Shown piece after piece: positions 1-8,631 of a stretch of 64,000 bases of DNA. Each line of letters opens with the position of its first letter. The stretch's first letter is position 1. A program made the position numbers and the translations under genes. Source of the DNA: Bradyrhizobium jicamae (GTDB lineage: Bacteria > Pseudomonadota > Alphaproteobacteria > Rhizobiales > Xanthobacteraceae); assembly GCF_018130695.1 (NCBI RefSeq), contig NZ_JAFCJX010000028.1, positions 48,658 to 112,657 of the forward strand. Reading direction: 5' to 3'. The notes beneath the pieces were generated by a model. The model saw only the letters and a program-made list of their open reading frames with translations. It searched no databases and was not told the origin of the DNA.

Positions 1-1
1 C

Positions 2-1798
2 AGCATGGAGAGCCAGCGCGATGCGACAAGGCTCGTGCGCGTGCGGCTGTCGGTGAAGAAGGGCACGGCGCCCGACGTCGGCAGCTTTGTCGAATTGAAG
101 GCGCGGCTGTTGCCGCCGCTCGGGCCGCAGCGGCCGGGCTCCTATGATTTCGGCCGCGATCTCTACTTCCAGGGCATCGGCGCCTCCGGCTTCGTAATGG
201 GCGCGATCAAGGTCAGCGAGCCCCCGGCCAGCGGCGGCCTCGCGCTGCGTTACGCCGCGTTCATGCAGGGCCTGCGCGACGCCATCGATGCGCGCATCCG
301 CGCCACGCTCGACGGCGACAAGCGTGCGATTGCAACCGCGCTCTTGACCGGCCGGCGCGATGCGATCTCCGAGCCGGTCAACGATGCGATGTTCATCTCC
401 GGGCTCGGCCACGTGCTGTCGATCTCGGGCTACCACATGGCGGTCGTCGCAGGCGTCGTGTTCTTTGCGGTCCGCGCGCTGCTGGCGCTGTTTCCGGCGC
501 TGACGGTGAGCCATCCGATCAAGAAATGGTCGGCGATGGCTGCGCTGGTCGCCGCGGCGTTCTATCTGCTGCTGTCGGGGGCGGAGGTCGCGACCCAGCG
601 CTCGTTCTTCATGACGGCGGTGGTGCTGATCGCGGTCATGGTCGATCGCCGCGCGGTGACGTTCCGCACGCTGGCGGTGGCCGCGCTGATCGTGCTCGCG
701 ATCGCGCCGGAGGCACTGGTGCATCCGAGTTTCCAGATGTCGTTCGCGGCGACGCTCGGGCTCGTCGCGCTGGTGCAGATCGGAATGCCGAACCTGTTCG
801 CCTCGCCCGATCACTCCGCGACCGCGCGCGTCGCGCTGTGGGGCGGGCGGGAGATCAGCATGCTGGTGCTGGCCTCGCTGGTGGCGGGGCTTGCGACCAC
901 GCCCTATGCCGCGTTCCACTTCCACCGCGTCACGCCCTATGGGCTGCTCGCCAATCTGGCGGCGATGCCGGTGGTCTCCGCGATCGTGATGCCGGCCGGC
1001 CTGCTTGGGCTGGCGCTTATGCCCTTCGGTTTTGACGGCATTTGCTGGACCGTGATGGGGTGGGGCATCGACTGGATGATCGCGGTCACGCAATGGGTAG
1101 CTAGCCTGCCCGGCGCCGTCGGCCGGGTCACGGCGTTCGGCATCGGCCCGCTGATTGCGGCAAGCGCGGGGCTGATCCTGCTCGGCCTGCTGCGGACGCC
1201 GCTGCGCTGGTCCGGCGTGGCGCTACTGGTGGTCGCCGCCGTGTGGGCCGCGCGTGTCCCGCAGCCGGACATCCTGATCTCCGGCGACGGCCGCAACGTC
1301 GCGGTGCGCGGCACCGACGGGCGGCTGCATCTGATGCGGACGGGCAAGGACGCGTTCCTGGTGAAGGAGTGGCTGGCGGCAGATGCCGATGCGCGCACCG
1401 CAAGCGATGCCTCGCTGGCGGAGGGGGTCTCCTGCGATGACGGGGGCTGCGTGACGCAGACGACCTCTGGTGGCTTCGTCGCCCTGGCGGGTCGCCCTGA
1501 GGCGCTGGCGGAGGATTGCGAGCGGGCGGCGCTGATCGTCACCGCGCGCCCCGTGCCGCAGGGCTGTGCGGCCGCCGTGATCGACGCCGCACGGTTGCGC
1601 CGGCAGGGCGCGCTGGCGCTCAAGAGGGGCAGGGATGGCTTTGTGGTCGACGCCGTCAAGCCCGGCGGGATCGACCGGCCGTGGTCGCCGGCGGTTCCCG
1701 GCGATGGCGAGCCTGAGACCACGCTGCGGATTCCCGGGGCGGCGCGGCCTGCCGTTGATGCGACGCCGGCGGAGACCGACTTGCAACCGGATGACTAA
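2..1798 (+). CDS. comEC: ComEC/Rec2 family DNA-uptake channel protein (5' end outside window)
   Basis: Inner-membrane competence protein of the ComEC/Rec2 family, which forms the channel for single-stranded DNA uptake. The frame is open from the first bases, so the true start lies upstream; families of this type are usually about 700-750 aa and 597 are visible. The family motif HVLSISGYHM is near residue 136 and is followed by a run of hydrophobic segments to about residue 415. The C-terminal 170 residues are soluble and carry several Cys. I see no obvious metallo-hydrolase motif in that tail, so this looks like the shorter alphaproteobacterial form. It converges with a small minus-strand gene, the two stop codons being adjacent. 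Family call is firm; a role in natural transformation in this organism is inference. Confidence 0.9.
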   Translation, partial: SMESQRDATRLVRVRLSVKKGTAPDVGSFVELKARLLPPLGPQRPGSYDFGRDLYFQGIGASGFVMGAIKVSEPPASGGLALRYAAFMQGLRDAIDARIRATLDGDKRAIATALLTGRRDAISEPVNDAMFISGLGHVLSISGYHMAVVAGVVFFAVRALLALFPALTVSHPIKKWSAMAALVAAAFYLLLSGAEVATQRSFFMTAVVLIAVMVDRRAVTFRTLAVAALIVLAIAPEALVHPSFQMSFAATLGLVALVQIGMPNLFASPDHSATARVALWGGREISMLVLASLVAGLATTPYAAFHFHRVTPYGLLANLAAMPVVSAIVMPAGLLGLALMPFGFDGICWTVMGWGIDWMIAVTQWVASLPGAVGRVTAFGIGPLIAASAGLILLGLLRTPLRWSGVALLVVAAVWAARVPQPDILISGDGRNVAVRGTDGRLHLMRTGKDAFLVKEWLAADADARTASDASLAEGVSCDDGGCVTQTTSGGFVALAGRPEALAEDCERAALIVTARPVPQGCAAAVIDAARLRRQGALALKRGRDGFVVDAVKPGGIDRPWSPAVPGDGEPETTLRIPGAARPAVDATPAETDLQPDD

Positions 1799-2023
1799 TT
1801 AGGTGTCAGAAGGGCCGCTCGGGAGATCGAAGGCGCCGAGGTGGTACTCGTCGGAATCGGGCCCGCCGCCGGGGAGCTTGACCAGGGTGAAGGCGGCGTC
1901 GGGGTATTGCTCCCAGATCTTCAGGTCGTCGGCCGTCACCGTCAGCCAGCCGAACCGGAACATGTACCGGCCCGGCTCGGTGACGCGTCCGGCGCGTTGC
2001 CATGTGACCTTTTCGACCATCAT
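1799..2023 (-). CDS. Small conserved hypothetical protein
   Basis: Predicted soluble protein of about 74 aa, reading MMVEKVTWQRAGRVTEPGRY at its start. No known domain recognised. I chose the internal methionine pair at about 2020-2023 because the upstream part of the open frame is low-quality sequence rich in Ala and Arg. The body is well balanced, with aromatic residues (MFRFGWLTV) typical of a small folded protein. Its stop abuts the comEC stop, so the two genes are convergent. I recall similar short proteins next to comEC in bradyrhizobia, but this was not checked. Confidence 0.6.
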   Translation of the reverse strand: MMVEKVTWQRAGRVTEPGRYMFRFGWLTVTADDLKIWEQYPDAAFTLVKLPGGGPDSDEYHLGAFDLPSGPSDT

Positions 2024-2162
2024 GTCCCTCGATCGGACGCGATGATGCGCCAAGGCCGCGATCGACGCAATTTCTTCATTTGCCCCGGAACGCGCGCTCC
2101 GGGGCCAGTTCGAAATCGCTTTGGTCATGCGCTGCGGGATCGTTGCCGCAGCCAAGACGGTC

Positions 2163-2591
2163 TCAACTCAAAAACAGCGATGCGAATGCGGATGGCCTGG
2201 TCTCGACCGCCTTCGGCTTCTGTTCGGCGGGCTGACCCTGCACTGGCAGTTGCAGCACGGTGACCTTCTGTCCCTCGCAGAGCTGCGTCACCAGCACGTG
2301 GCTGCCATCGGGGAATTCGACGGCGTCGTGATGGCGGTCGGGCACGTCGGGCTGCACCTCGTTGAACACGCCGACGCGATAGCCGACGGTCTTGGTCCAG
2401 ATCCAGCGGCTGTCGTAGCGGACGTTTTCGGCGAAGGCGAGCTCAGTGCCCGGCAGCATGCAGACTGCGACAGCGCGATCGCTCTCGGATGCGAAACCGC
2501 GCGTCGAGGTGCCGCGGAAGGTGGTGGTGACCAGCGTCTCGCCGACAACGGCAGGGCGCGATTGCACCGCATGCAGGCTATAGTCACACAT
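2163..2591 (-). CDS. Conserved hypothetical protein, about 142 aa
   Basis: Begins MCDYSLHAVQSRPAVVGETL, a start I recognise from unnamed bradyrhizobial proteins. An upstream ATG at 2669 would add 26 residues that look non-coding. The protein is soluble, with two Cys (CDY near the start and QLCEGQ near residue 113) and a C-terminal tail rich in Pro, Lys and Gln. No catalytic motif is evident and no function can be assigned. It lies alone between comEC's small neighbour and lexA, on the lexA strand. Confidence 0.65.
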   Translation of the reverse strand: MCDYSLHAVQSRPAVVGETLVTTTFRGTSTRGFASESDRAVAVCMLPGTELAFAENVRYDSRWIWTKTVGYRVGVFNEVQPDVPDRHHDAVEFPDGSHVLVTQLCEGQKVTVLQLPVQGQPAEQKPKAVETRPSAFASLFLS

Positions 2592-2771
2592 CGGATGGCT
2601 CCTCGGTTCGAGATAGCGACCCGTGCCTCTCTCCGAGGCGCAGGCCTCTACCAGAGTGGACAATAGCATCTAAGCATCACCCTGCTTCTTGGCAATTGTG
2701 GGGTACTTGACGCCTGTGAAATCACAAACGCGCTAACGACGTGTTGGTTCAAAAACTGCGGGCCAATGCAA

Positions 2772-2800
2772 ACAAGCCCCAGCTTGGGGCCGGGGCTTGT
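2772..2800 (-). terminator. Hairpin terminator downstream of lexA
   Basis: Arms ACAAGCCCC (2772-2780) and GGGGCTTGT (2792-2800) pair perfectly over 9 bp. Read on the minus strand the stem is followed by TTGC, giving a short T-rich tail (TTGTTTGC including the arm). It sits 35 bp past the lexA stop. Confidence 0.55.
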
Positions 2801-2835
2801 TGGTGCTGAAGTAAAGTGCAGTCGCGGCAGCGCGC

Positions 2836-3537
2836 TCAGTATTTGCGGTACAGCCCGATCAGCTTGCCCTGGATGCGGACGCGGTTGGGCGGCAGGATGC
2901 GCACCTCATAGGCGGTATTGGCGGGCTCGAGCGCGATCGAGGCGCCGCGGCGGCGGAAGCGCTTCAGGGTGGCTTCCTCCTCGTCGATCAGGGCCACCAC
3001 GATGTCGCCGGTGTTGGCGACGTCGTTGCGCTGGATCAGCGCCATGTCGCCGTCGAGGATGCCGGCATCGACCATGGAGTCGCCGCGCACCTCCAGCGCA
3101 TAATGCTCGCCGGAGCCGAGCATGTCGGGCGGCACGCTGATGGTGTGGCTGCGGGTCTGCAGCGCCTCGATCGGGGTACCGGCGGCAATCCGGCCCATCA
3201 CGGGGACGGCGACCGGGCGGTTGCCGTCATCCTCGGCGATCGGCGGCGTGCTGGCGCGCTTGCCCAGCGTGCCCTCGATGACGCTCGGCGTGAAGCCGCG
3301 GCGGTTGCCGCCGGCGGCCGACAATTCCGGCAGCTTGATCACCTCGATCGCCCGCGCGCGGTTGGGCAGGCGGCGGATGAAGCCGCGCTCTTCCAGCGCG
3401 GTGATCAGACGGTGGATCCCCGACTTCGAGCGCAGGTCGAGCGCGTCCTTCATCTCGTCGAAGGAGGGCGGCACGCCGGCCTCTTTCAGCCGTTCATTGA
3501 TGAAACGCAGAAGCTCGTACTGTTTGCGCGTAAGCAT
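2836..3537 (-). CDS. lexA: LexA repressor, SOS response regulator
   Basis: Represses DNA-damage genes and self-cleaves when RecA is activated. The 233-aa protein has an N-terminal winged helix (residues about 1-65, starting MLTRKQYELL), a linker with an Ala119-Gly120 cleavage site in GRIAAGTP, and a C-terminal S24 peptidase domain with Ser154 in RGDSMVDAG and Lys192 in ATLKRF. Length and catalytic dyad are complete, so it should be functional. A GTTC-N7-GTTC operator lies about 138 bp upstream of the start, implying autoregulation. It follows moeA on the same strand, an order common in alphaproteobacteria. Confidence 0.97.
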   Translation of the reverse strand: MLTRKQYELLRFINERLKEAGVPPSFDEMKDALDLRSKSGIHRLITALEERGFIRRLPNRARAIEVIKLPELSAAGGNRRGFTPSVIEGTLGKRASTPPIAEDDGNRPVAVPVMGRIAAGTPIEALQTRSHTISVPPDMLGSGEHYALEVRGDSMVDAGILDGDMALIQRNDVANTGDIVVALIDEEEATLKRFRRRGASIALEPANTAYEVRILPPNRVRIQGKLIGLYRKY

Positions 3538-3674
3538 CGCGAGTATTCCCCCGGTTGGTATCGGTCTTCGGTGTCCGAGCGTTCATTCCGAGTGTTCGAC
3601 TGACTCAACCTCGGGAGCGGCGCTCCCACTTTTGGACACTAGGGCTCGAAACAAATCATGAACGGACACTATAT

Positions 3675-3689
3675 GTTCGATACATGTTC
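3675..3689 (-). promoter_or_regulatory. LexA operator (SOS box)
   Basis: GTTCGATACATGTTC matches the alphaproteobacterial SOS box GTTC-N7-GTTC exactly (GAAC-N7-GAAC on the lexA strand). One further half-site spacing away the sequence is GTCC, a degenerate third repeat; a three-part box has been described for Bradyrhizobium lexA. The gap of about 138 bp to the lexA start implies a leader of moderate length. Confidence 0.8.
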
Positions 3690-3751
3690 CGCAACCACTT
3701 AATTTCAGGTGAATGCGATCAGGTTTCCCTATGGCACACGCGACGCGCGGC

Positions 3752-4990
3752 TCATTCCGGGAGCGTCAGGATCTCGCAAACCGAGCCGCGCGCGGTGGCC
3801 TTCGCAAACGGCGGACGCACGAGAAGTGCCCGTGCCGCAGCGAGATTTCCCAACAACGAGCTGTCCTGCTTGTCGACGGGCGTTGCGATCAAATGGCCGT
3901 CGTCGCGCTTCTCGATGGTGGCGCGCAGATAGTCCTCGCGCTGGTCGTTGGGGCCAAGGTCGCGGCCGAGCAGGGCGCTCTTTCTGACGTGATGGACGTC
4001 GCTTTGGCCGCTCAAAGCCCGAATCAACGGCACCAGAAACAGGTAGGCGCAGACGTATGACGACACGGGATTGCCGGGCAGGCCGATCACCCGCATGGCG
4101 CCGAGCCGGCCGTGCATCATCGGCTTGCCCGGCCGCATCGCGATCCGCCAGAACGCCATCCTGACGCCCTCGGCTTCCAGCGACTGCTTGACCAGATCGT
4201 GGTCGCCGACCGAGGCGCCGCCGGTGGTGATCAGGATATCGGCGCCCGACTCAGAGGCGCGGCGGATGCCTGATGTGGTGGCCGCGACGGTATCGGCGGC
4301 AACCCCGAGATCGATGGTGTCGGCGCCTTCGGCCCGCGCCAGAGCGCGCAGCGCATAGCCGTTGGAATAGATGATCTGGCCGGGACTAGGCTCGGAGCCC
4401 GGCATCACCAGTTCGTCGCCGGTCGCGAGCACGGCGACCTTGGGCCGGCGCCGCACCGGCAGTTCCGGATAATTCATCGAGGCCGCCAGCGACAGTGCGC
4501 GGTCGGAGAGGCGGCTGCCTTTGGCGAGCAGCACGTCGCCTTCCCGAAAATCGACGCCGGCGGGGCGGATGTGCCGTCCCTTGGCGGCAGCCTCGGTGAT
4601 GGTGATGTGGTCGCCGTCGGTGGCGGTGTCTTCCTGGATGATCACGGCATCCGCACCATCGGGGATCACGCCGCCGGTGAAGATGCGCACGGCTTCGCCT
4701 GCGCCGACCTTGCGCTCGAACGGCCGGCCGGCTGCGACCTCGCCGATCACCTTGAGCCGCGCCGAGAGGTCGGCGGCGTCGGCGGCGCGCACCGCGTAGC
4801 CATCCATCGCCGACATCGCCTGCGGCGGCTGGGTGCGCTTGGCGGCGAGGTCGCGCGCCAGCGTGCGGTGATAGGCGGCATCGAGCGCGACCATTTCTTC
4901 AGGCATCGGCTCGGCGCCGGCCAGGATCGCAGCTAACGCATCGGCAACCGGCATCAAGGCCACGGGCGCACTCGCTTTTTCTGGGAGCAT
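3752..4990 (-). CDS. moeA: Molybdopterin molybdotransferase MoeA
   Basis: Inserts molybdate into adenylylated molybdopterin in the last step of basic molybdenum-cofactor synthesis. About 412 aa if started at the ATG ending at 4990. GTG (4963) or ATG (4954) starts giving (V)ALMPVADAL are equally plausible and closer to relatives. Family features visible: SAMDGYAVRAAD near the N-terminus, GGVIPDGADAV, TTGGASVGDHD in the central MoCF-binding domain, and GLPGNPVSSYVC. The upstream ATG lies inside a dispersed repeat (4985-5033) that also contains the stop of the HAD gene. It heads toward lexA, as in relatives, but moaC is 19 kb away instead of adjacent. Confidence 0.95.
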   Translation of the reverse strand: MLPEKASAPVALMPVADALAAILAGAEPMPEEMVALDAAYHRTLARDLAAKRTQPPQAMSAMDGYAVRAADAADLSARLKVIGEVAAGRPFERKVGAGEAVRIFTGGVIPDGADAVIIQEDTATDGDHITITEAAAKGRHIRPAGVDFREGDVLLAKGSRLSDRALSLAASMNYPELPVRRRPKVAVLATGDELVMPGSEPSPGQIIYSNGYALRALARAEGADTIDLGVAADTVAATTSGIRRASESGADILITTGGASVGDHDLVKQSLEAEGVRMAFWRIAMRPGKPMMHGRLGAMRVIGLPGNPVSSYVCAYLFLVPLIRALSGQSDVHHVRKSALLGRDLGPNDQREDYLRATIEKRDDGHLIATPVDKQDSSLLGNLAAARALLVRPPFAKATARGSVCEILTLPE

Positions 4991-5033
4991 GATCTCAACG
5001 GAAAACCGGTACCCACTTTTCCGGATCACGCTC
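4985..5033. repeat. Dispersed GAGCATGATC repeat, copy 1
   Basis: About 49 bp with ends GAGCATGATC and GGATCACGCTC in inverted orientation and a core GGAAAACCGGT(A/T)CCCACTTTTCC. Other copies are at 26763-26811, 37609-37656 and 43692-43739. It fills the gap between the HAD stop (TGA on the minus strand, 5026-5028) and the distal moeA ATG (4988-4990), and contains both codons. Confidence 0.85.
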
Positions 5034-5667
5034 CGCGTGGAAGTATCTCTAGCTCAGTCAGTGCCCGTGCCACGTCATCCATCGATGTCACGTGGACGGC
5101 ACAAAGGCCACGCGCCCGTGCGCCCTCGATATTGGCGGCCGAGTCGTCGAAGAACAGGATCCGCGACGCCGGCACGCCGATCGCTTTGACCACGTGATCA
5201 TAGGCCTCGGCGTCGGGTTTTCTCAAGCCGATCGAAGAGGACAGGAAGATCTCGCGGAAATGGCTCAGGACCTCGGCATATTCTTTCGAGAAATGCGCGA
5301 TATGGGCCGGGTTGGTGTTGGAGAAGGCGTACAGTGGCAGCCGCTGGCCGGCCGCGGCCAGCATCTGCGCAATGCCGGGCATCTCGCCGGTGAAGATCGA
5401 ATTCCAGCCGCTCAGGAACTGCGCATCCGTGATGCCGATGCCGAGCGAGCCGCGCAGATTGTCGAAGAAGGTGGCGTCGTCGATCCGACCGGTCTCGTGA
5501 TGCCTGAAACTGTCGTCGACGACGAAGCGCGTTGTCAGGTCGGTGGCGGCGCAGCCGGCATGCGCCGCCCATGTCGCCATCACCTGGTCGAAGCTGATAT
5601 CGATCACGACGCGGCCGATGTCGAACAGCAGCACGTCGATGGAGCCGGGGGAGATTTGCGCGGTCAT
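5026..5667 (-). CDS. YihX-like HAD-superfamily phosphatase
   Basis: A 213-aa HAD hydrolase resembling E. coli YihX, an alpha-glucose-1-phosphate phosphatase. Motif I is LLFDIGRVV (nucleophile Asp16; as in YihX the usual second Asp is Gly18), motif II is FSNTNPAH, the motif III lysine is in GLRKPDAEAY, and motif IV is LFFDDSAANIEGA. The HHETGRIDD cap segment also matches the YihX type. The substrate is inferred from similarity only. It lies directly upstream of moeA on the same strand, separated only by the repeat that contains its stop codon. Confidence 0.88.
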   Translation of the reverse strand: MTAQISPGSIDVLLFDIGRVVIDISFDQVMATWAAHAGCAATDLTTRFVVDDSFRHHETGRIDDATFFDNLRGSLGIGITDAQFLSGWNSIFTGEMPGIAQMLAAAGQRLPLYAFSNTNPAHIAHFSKEYAEVLSHFREIFLSSSIGLRKPDAEAYDHVVKAIGVPASRILFFDDSAANIEGARARGLCAVHVTSMDDVARALTELEILPRGA

Positions 5668-6456
5668 TGCTGCACGGTGTTACGAAAATTGCGGGCAGGC
5701 GGCAATGGGTGGAGCAGGGCAGTCTCAGCATCGTCATCCTGGCGGAAGCCAGGGGATCCATTACCACCGAGTTGTGAAAGGGGTCGTGGCCCCAGCGTCG
5801 CGTAGCAATTCGCATTCGGGGTAATGGGCTTTCGCCAGGACGACGAATGTGTGGCACGCGCCAATCTCGACAACTCGCAGTTCCGCATTCTCGCGACATG
5901 ATTTGTCCGAGGTTTTCCGTTCGTTTCGCCCTCTCTCTAGATCGAGGGCGCAGGGAAGACCGGGTGCACGCCGCACCCGCGGTCTCGTGCGCAATGAGTA
6001 GAAAGTTGCGCACACGAGCATACAGGTTTGGCTGAGACATCCCGGCCTTCCCCGCGCGATGGCTTTACGGCTTATACGTGCTCGCCCTGGTGAGACTCTG
6101 CTTTTGTGCCACCATCATCCGCGATCGGCTTTGGACCTCTCGCGGGCTTACCACCAACATCGGGGCGGCAGGCCCACACGACTTCGCCGTACGCCTTGCG
6201 CGCGCACATCTATCGCACGTTCGGCGTCCACCGCATCCCGACCCGCGTTCCGGACGTTGCGCAACGCCCCTCGTGTCGGGTGAGACGGGAGGAATTATAC
6301 GTCTGATTTGGCCTTCGGATAAAGAGAAATATTTTTGCGTTCGGGGCTTGACACGATTCCGTCATTCCGAACTGATTTGCCCGTCGTGTCGAAATTGTCA
6401 CAGTCCGGTGTGCTCGGCAGGGAGCCAACGGGGCATCTGCACCGTGCTCTGCAAGC
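5668..6456. other. Intergenic stretch of repeats, no convincing gene
   Basis: About 790 bp. It contains repeat copy A (5732-5846) and, at about 5949-6055, a segment bounded by GGGAAGACCGGG and CCCGGCCTTCCC that I recognise as resembling a high-copy bradyrhizobial intergenic repeat (pattern GCGCAGGGAAG...ACCCGCGGTCT...CATACAGGTTTG). Open frames here are Arg/Ser-rich and overlap in all frames. I see no gene. Confidence 0.5.
5732..5846. repeat. MITE-like inverted-repeat element, copy A
   Basis: About 115 bp bounded by inverted ends of the type CGTC(A/G)TCCTGGCG(A/G)AAGCC. The interior shares ATTACCACCGAG and GTCGTGGCCCCAGCG with the reverse complement of the copy at 55781-55903. It has no ORF of its own and behaves like a non-autonomous mobile or extragenic palindromic repeat. 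Confidence 0.75.
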
Positions 6457-7050
6457 CTACTTGCCGGTCAGGGACAGGCTGATGCGCGTGACAATGCCGT
6501 CCCATTTTCGCTCTTCTCGCGCCGGATAGTTGATCAAGACGCAGTGGATCAACTCCTTTGAGAAGTTGCATCTGTCGTACCAGACCTTGTCCCCCTTGTA
6601 GCTCGAAACGACAAAGAAGCGGGGAGTCACACGTTTGTACTGGATATTCGGTGGAGGATTCTTCTTCGCAAGATACGCTGCCGGCGAGTCCTGCGAGACA
6701 TTGGCGACGGACTGTATCGTCAGATCGGCTCGCCCGTCCGCGGTCCGAAAGCGCTGCCCATAACCCTCCGGCCTGTCCACGGCTTCCGTAAAGATCGATG
6801 AGGGAAAATCGACCGAGGTCGCCGTCTGCGGGATCGTGAAGGTCGTCCACGTTACAGTCTCCGCTCGCGCGGTCGGACCTGGGATCGTGAGCGAAACAGT
6901 CAGGCCGAACAGCGCGAGAAGGCGACGACGCCGATTTGCCGCGCCGTCGCAGTCATCGGCGACACGGCTGGACCAATCGGTATCGACGGCTCTTCGCAGC
7001 GGTGCAGTATCGGCCATCCCTGATGCTCCGAGAGGCATATTTGCTGGCAA
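6457..7050 (-). CDS. Secreted conserved hypothetical protein
   Basis: About 197 aa from the first ATG, or 186 from the one at 7017. A basic stretch NRRRR is followed by a hydrophobic segment LLALFGLTVSLTIPGPTARA ending AXA-like, so residues about 40-64 look like a Sec signal or membrane anchor preceded by an unusually long N-terminus; the real start may be further inside. The mature part begins ETVTWTTFTIPQTATSVDFP and has the conserved-looking segments RFFVVSSYKGDKVWYDRCNF and ISLSL. Likely periplasmic. The family resembles unnamed bradyrhizobial periplasmic proteins; no function is known to me. Confidence 0.7.
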   Translation of the reverse strand: MPANMPLGASGMADTAPLRRAVDTDWSSRVADDCDGAANRRRRLLALFGLTVSLTIPGPTARAETVTWTTFTIPQTATSVDFPSSIFTEAVDRPEGYGQRFRTADGRADLTIQSVANVSQDSPAAYLAKKNPPPNIQYKRVTPRFFVVSSYKGDKVWYDRCNFSKELIHCVLINYPAREERKWDGIVTRISLSLTGK

Positions 7051-7206
7051 CTCAGCATACCCGTGAAAGTTTCCAATTCCTCCCGCGGGGGCTCTCCCTG
7101 CTTCGCTCCGCCTTCGATCGATTGCGACTTGTTGCTACCCGCCCGGATCGGAACGGACCGGCGCGCTCGCGCGTTCGCAGGAGGTTACCTTGGCTGTGTG
7201 TCGAGC

Positions 7207-7422
7207 ATGCACAACGAAGCACTTCAGGATGAGTTGAGGCGGCTGGAGCGCGAGGTCGTTGAAGCCGAGCGTCGGCTTGCGGAGCAGGAAACGCTGCTCG
7301 TCGACTTGAAGAGGCAAGGCCAGGATACCAACAAGGCCAGCGCCGAGCTCGAAATGATGCGCGACCAGCAGCGTCGTCGCCAGGCAGACCGGCTGCGCCT
7401 TCTCTCGCTGCTGCAGCCATAG
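7207..7422 (+). CDS. Small coiled-coil protein
   Basis: A 71-aa protein starting MHNEALQDELRRLEREVVEA. Nearly the whole length is a heptad-like run of Leu, Glu, Arg and Gln, predicting one long coiled coil with no other domain. ATG 7207 is preferred because the upstream extension is not protein-like and an AGGAGG-like stretch (GCAGGAGGTTACC) lies upstream, although about 25 bp away. Function unknown; many bradyrhizobia carry similar short coiled-coil proteins. Confidence 0.6.
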   Translation: MHNEALQDELRRLEREVVEAERRLAEQETLLVDLKRQGQDTNKASAELEMMRDQQRRRQADRLRLLSLLQP

Positions 7423-7589
7423 CCTTCTGTTTGGCATTCTGTTTGGAACGAAGACTCCCTCTCACGAATCTATTCGGCGCCGACCGGCTCAATTCGGACT
7501 CCTCAGCCCATTGGGCAGGCGGCCGGCGGCCCTGGCACGTTGCGCAAGGCCGGGGCCGTTGGCATTCGGAAGACTGTACGGTGATCAAG

Positions 7590-7781
7590 ATGGCCGACCG
7601 GCTAAAACTCTATCACTTGTTTGCGGTTGACGCCGCCGGCGTTGCGACCGCGACCTATGAATTCAATTGCAGCGACGAGGAAGAAGCCAGGATCCGCGCC
7701 AGGACGTATTTGGGGCGACATGACATGCTCGAGCTCTGGATCGCCCACAAGAGGATCGCGCGGTTGAACCGCGGCGAATGA
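7590..7781 (+). CDS. Small conserved hypothetical protein, 63 aa
   Basis: Reads MADRLKLYHLFAVDAAGVAT at its start, with a GTG three codons earlier (7581) as an alternative. Soluble, with an acidic middle (CSDEEEARIRARTYLG) and a basic end (AHKRIARLNRGE). This composition and length recur in unnamed bradyrhizobial proteins that may bind nucleic acid, but that is a guess. A GC-rich hairpin followed by six T residues lies 120 bp downstream (7901-7932) and could terminate it. Confidence 0.6.
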   Translation: MADRLKLYHLFAVDAAGVATATYEFNCSDEEEARIRARTYLGRHDMLELWIAHKRIARLNRGE

Positions 7782-7900
7782 CTGCCGAGCAAGGTCTGTC
7801 TGTCGCTCATGCCAGCCGTCGGCACGTCACCGAATTAGGCTAGCGTTTTGGGGCGCGGCGTCCTCAGCCCCAAATCTTAGATTGCCGCGCGCCTCCCAAC

Positions 7901-7932
7901 GGCCCCGGCCGGCCTAGGCCCGGGCCTTTTTT
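7901..7932 (+). terminator. Intrinsic terminator
   Basis: GGCCCCGGCC and GGCCCGGGCC form a 10-bp stem with one C:C mismatch and a 6-nt loop, followed directly by TTTTTT. Oriented to end plus-strand transcripts, presumably that of the 63-aa gene at 7590-7781. Confidence 0.7.
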
Positions 7933-7949
7933 CTGCCCGATGTCGGCAG

Positions 7950-8054
7950 CTAGGGGGCGATCACTGCCAGGAGCACAATGACGGCGAGCGACATAAGGAT
8001 CATAAGCAGATCGATTGTGAGCCAATTGGGCATGCCGTCTTGAGGATCTTCCAT
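7950..8054 (-). CDS. Single-span small membrane protein, 34 aa
   Basis: A 34-aa ORF beginning MEDPQDGMPNWLTIDLL and ending in about 20 hydrophobic residues (ILMSLAVIVLLAVIAP), so it should be a single membrane span with a short acidic N-terminus. A perfect GGAGG Shine-Dalgarno sits 8 nt upstream of the ATG on the minus strand, which is strong support at this size. Function unknown. It is one of several similar mini-proteins in this region. Confidence 0.65.
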   Translation of the reverse strand: MEDPQDGMPNWLTIDLLMILMSLAVIVLLAVIAP

Positions 8055-8512
8055 GGCATGAGCCTCCATGTGGAATGGATGCTGAAACGGAAGAACGCGG
8101 AGCGATATGATCTGCTTCACCTTGTGAGACCTTTTGAAGTGAAAATAGTATACGCGGATTCACATGGGTGATGGATCGGAAGGGGGTATCGGGAAAAGCT
8201 GGAAAGTCCGGGGAGCTGGGTCTTTTCATCTCGCAGGTTTTTCAACCCGGAGGGCCGTTGCGGAAGCACCGGCCCTTTCGCTCTAAGGCTGATCGGCGGT
8301 TGGATGCCGTTCACGCCGCGCGTCCAAGAGACGGTCCCGGCAAACGCCCCCCGGCCGGGGCCGTTCCCGCGCGCGCCACTCACTCGCGAGAGCGAATTAC
8401 GGCAACGGCTCTTTTGAAGTGCTCCTTCAGAGCAGTCATCGGTTCCGCGGCACATGGCTAAACTCCCTTGGCCGACCGGGCCTAGCTACCCAGCCCCGGA
8501 CCCGGAGAGCAG

Positions 8513-8546
8513 GCGGCCCCGTTTTCGCGATGCAAAGCGGGGCCGC
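8513..8546. repeat. Strong GC hairpin
   Basis: GCGGCCCCG (8513-8521) pairs with CGGGGCCGC (8538-8546), extended by a TTTT/AAAG inner stem. It is followed by only TTTG, so it may be a weak plus-strand terminator or simply a stable stem-loop. Confidence 0.5.
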
Positions 8547-8631
8547 TTTGGCGCATTTGCGCAAATTGTGGTCTTGGCCGACTTATCGTGCTGACTATTT
8601 CTGTAGAGGCTCTGATGCTTCACTGAGCCGA

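Noticed and set aside
5198..6040. Long minus-strand frame running from the HAD gene into the repeat region
   Set aside because: Arg-rich, overlaps the HAD gene in another frame and crosses dispersed repeats.
8058..8171. 37-codon plus-strand ORF starting MSLHVEWMLK
   Set aside because: Composition is plausible, but the only ribosome-like site is 11 nt away and it starts opposite the better supported 34-aa gene. Not enough support.
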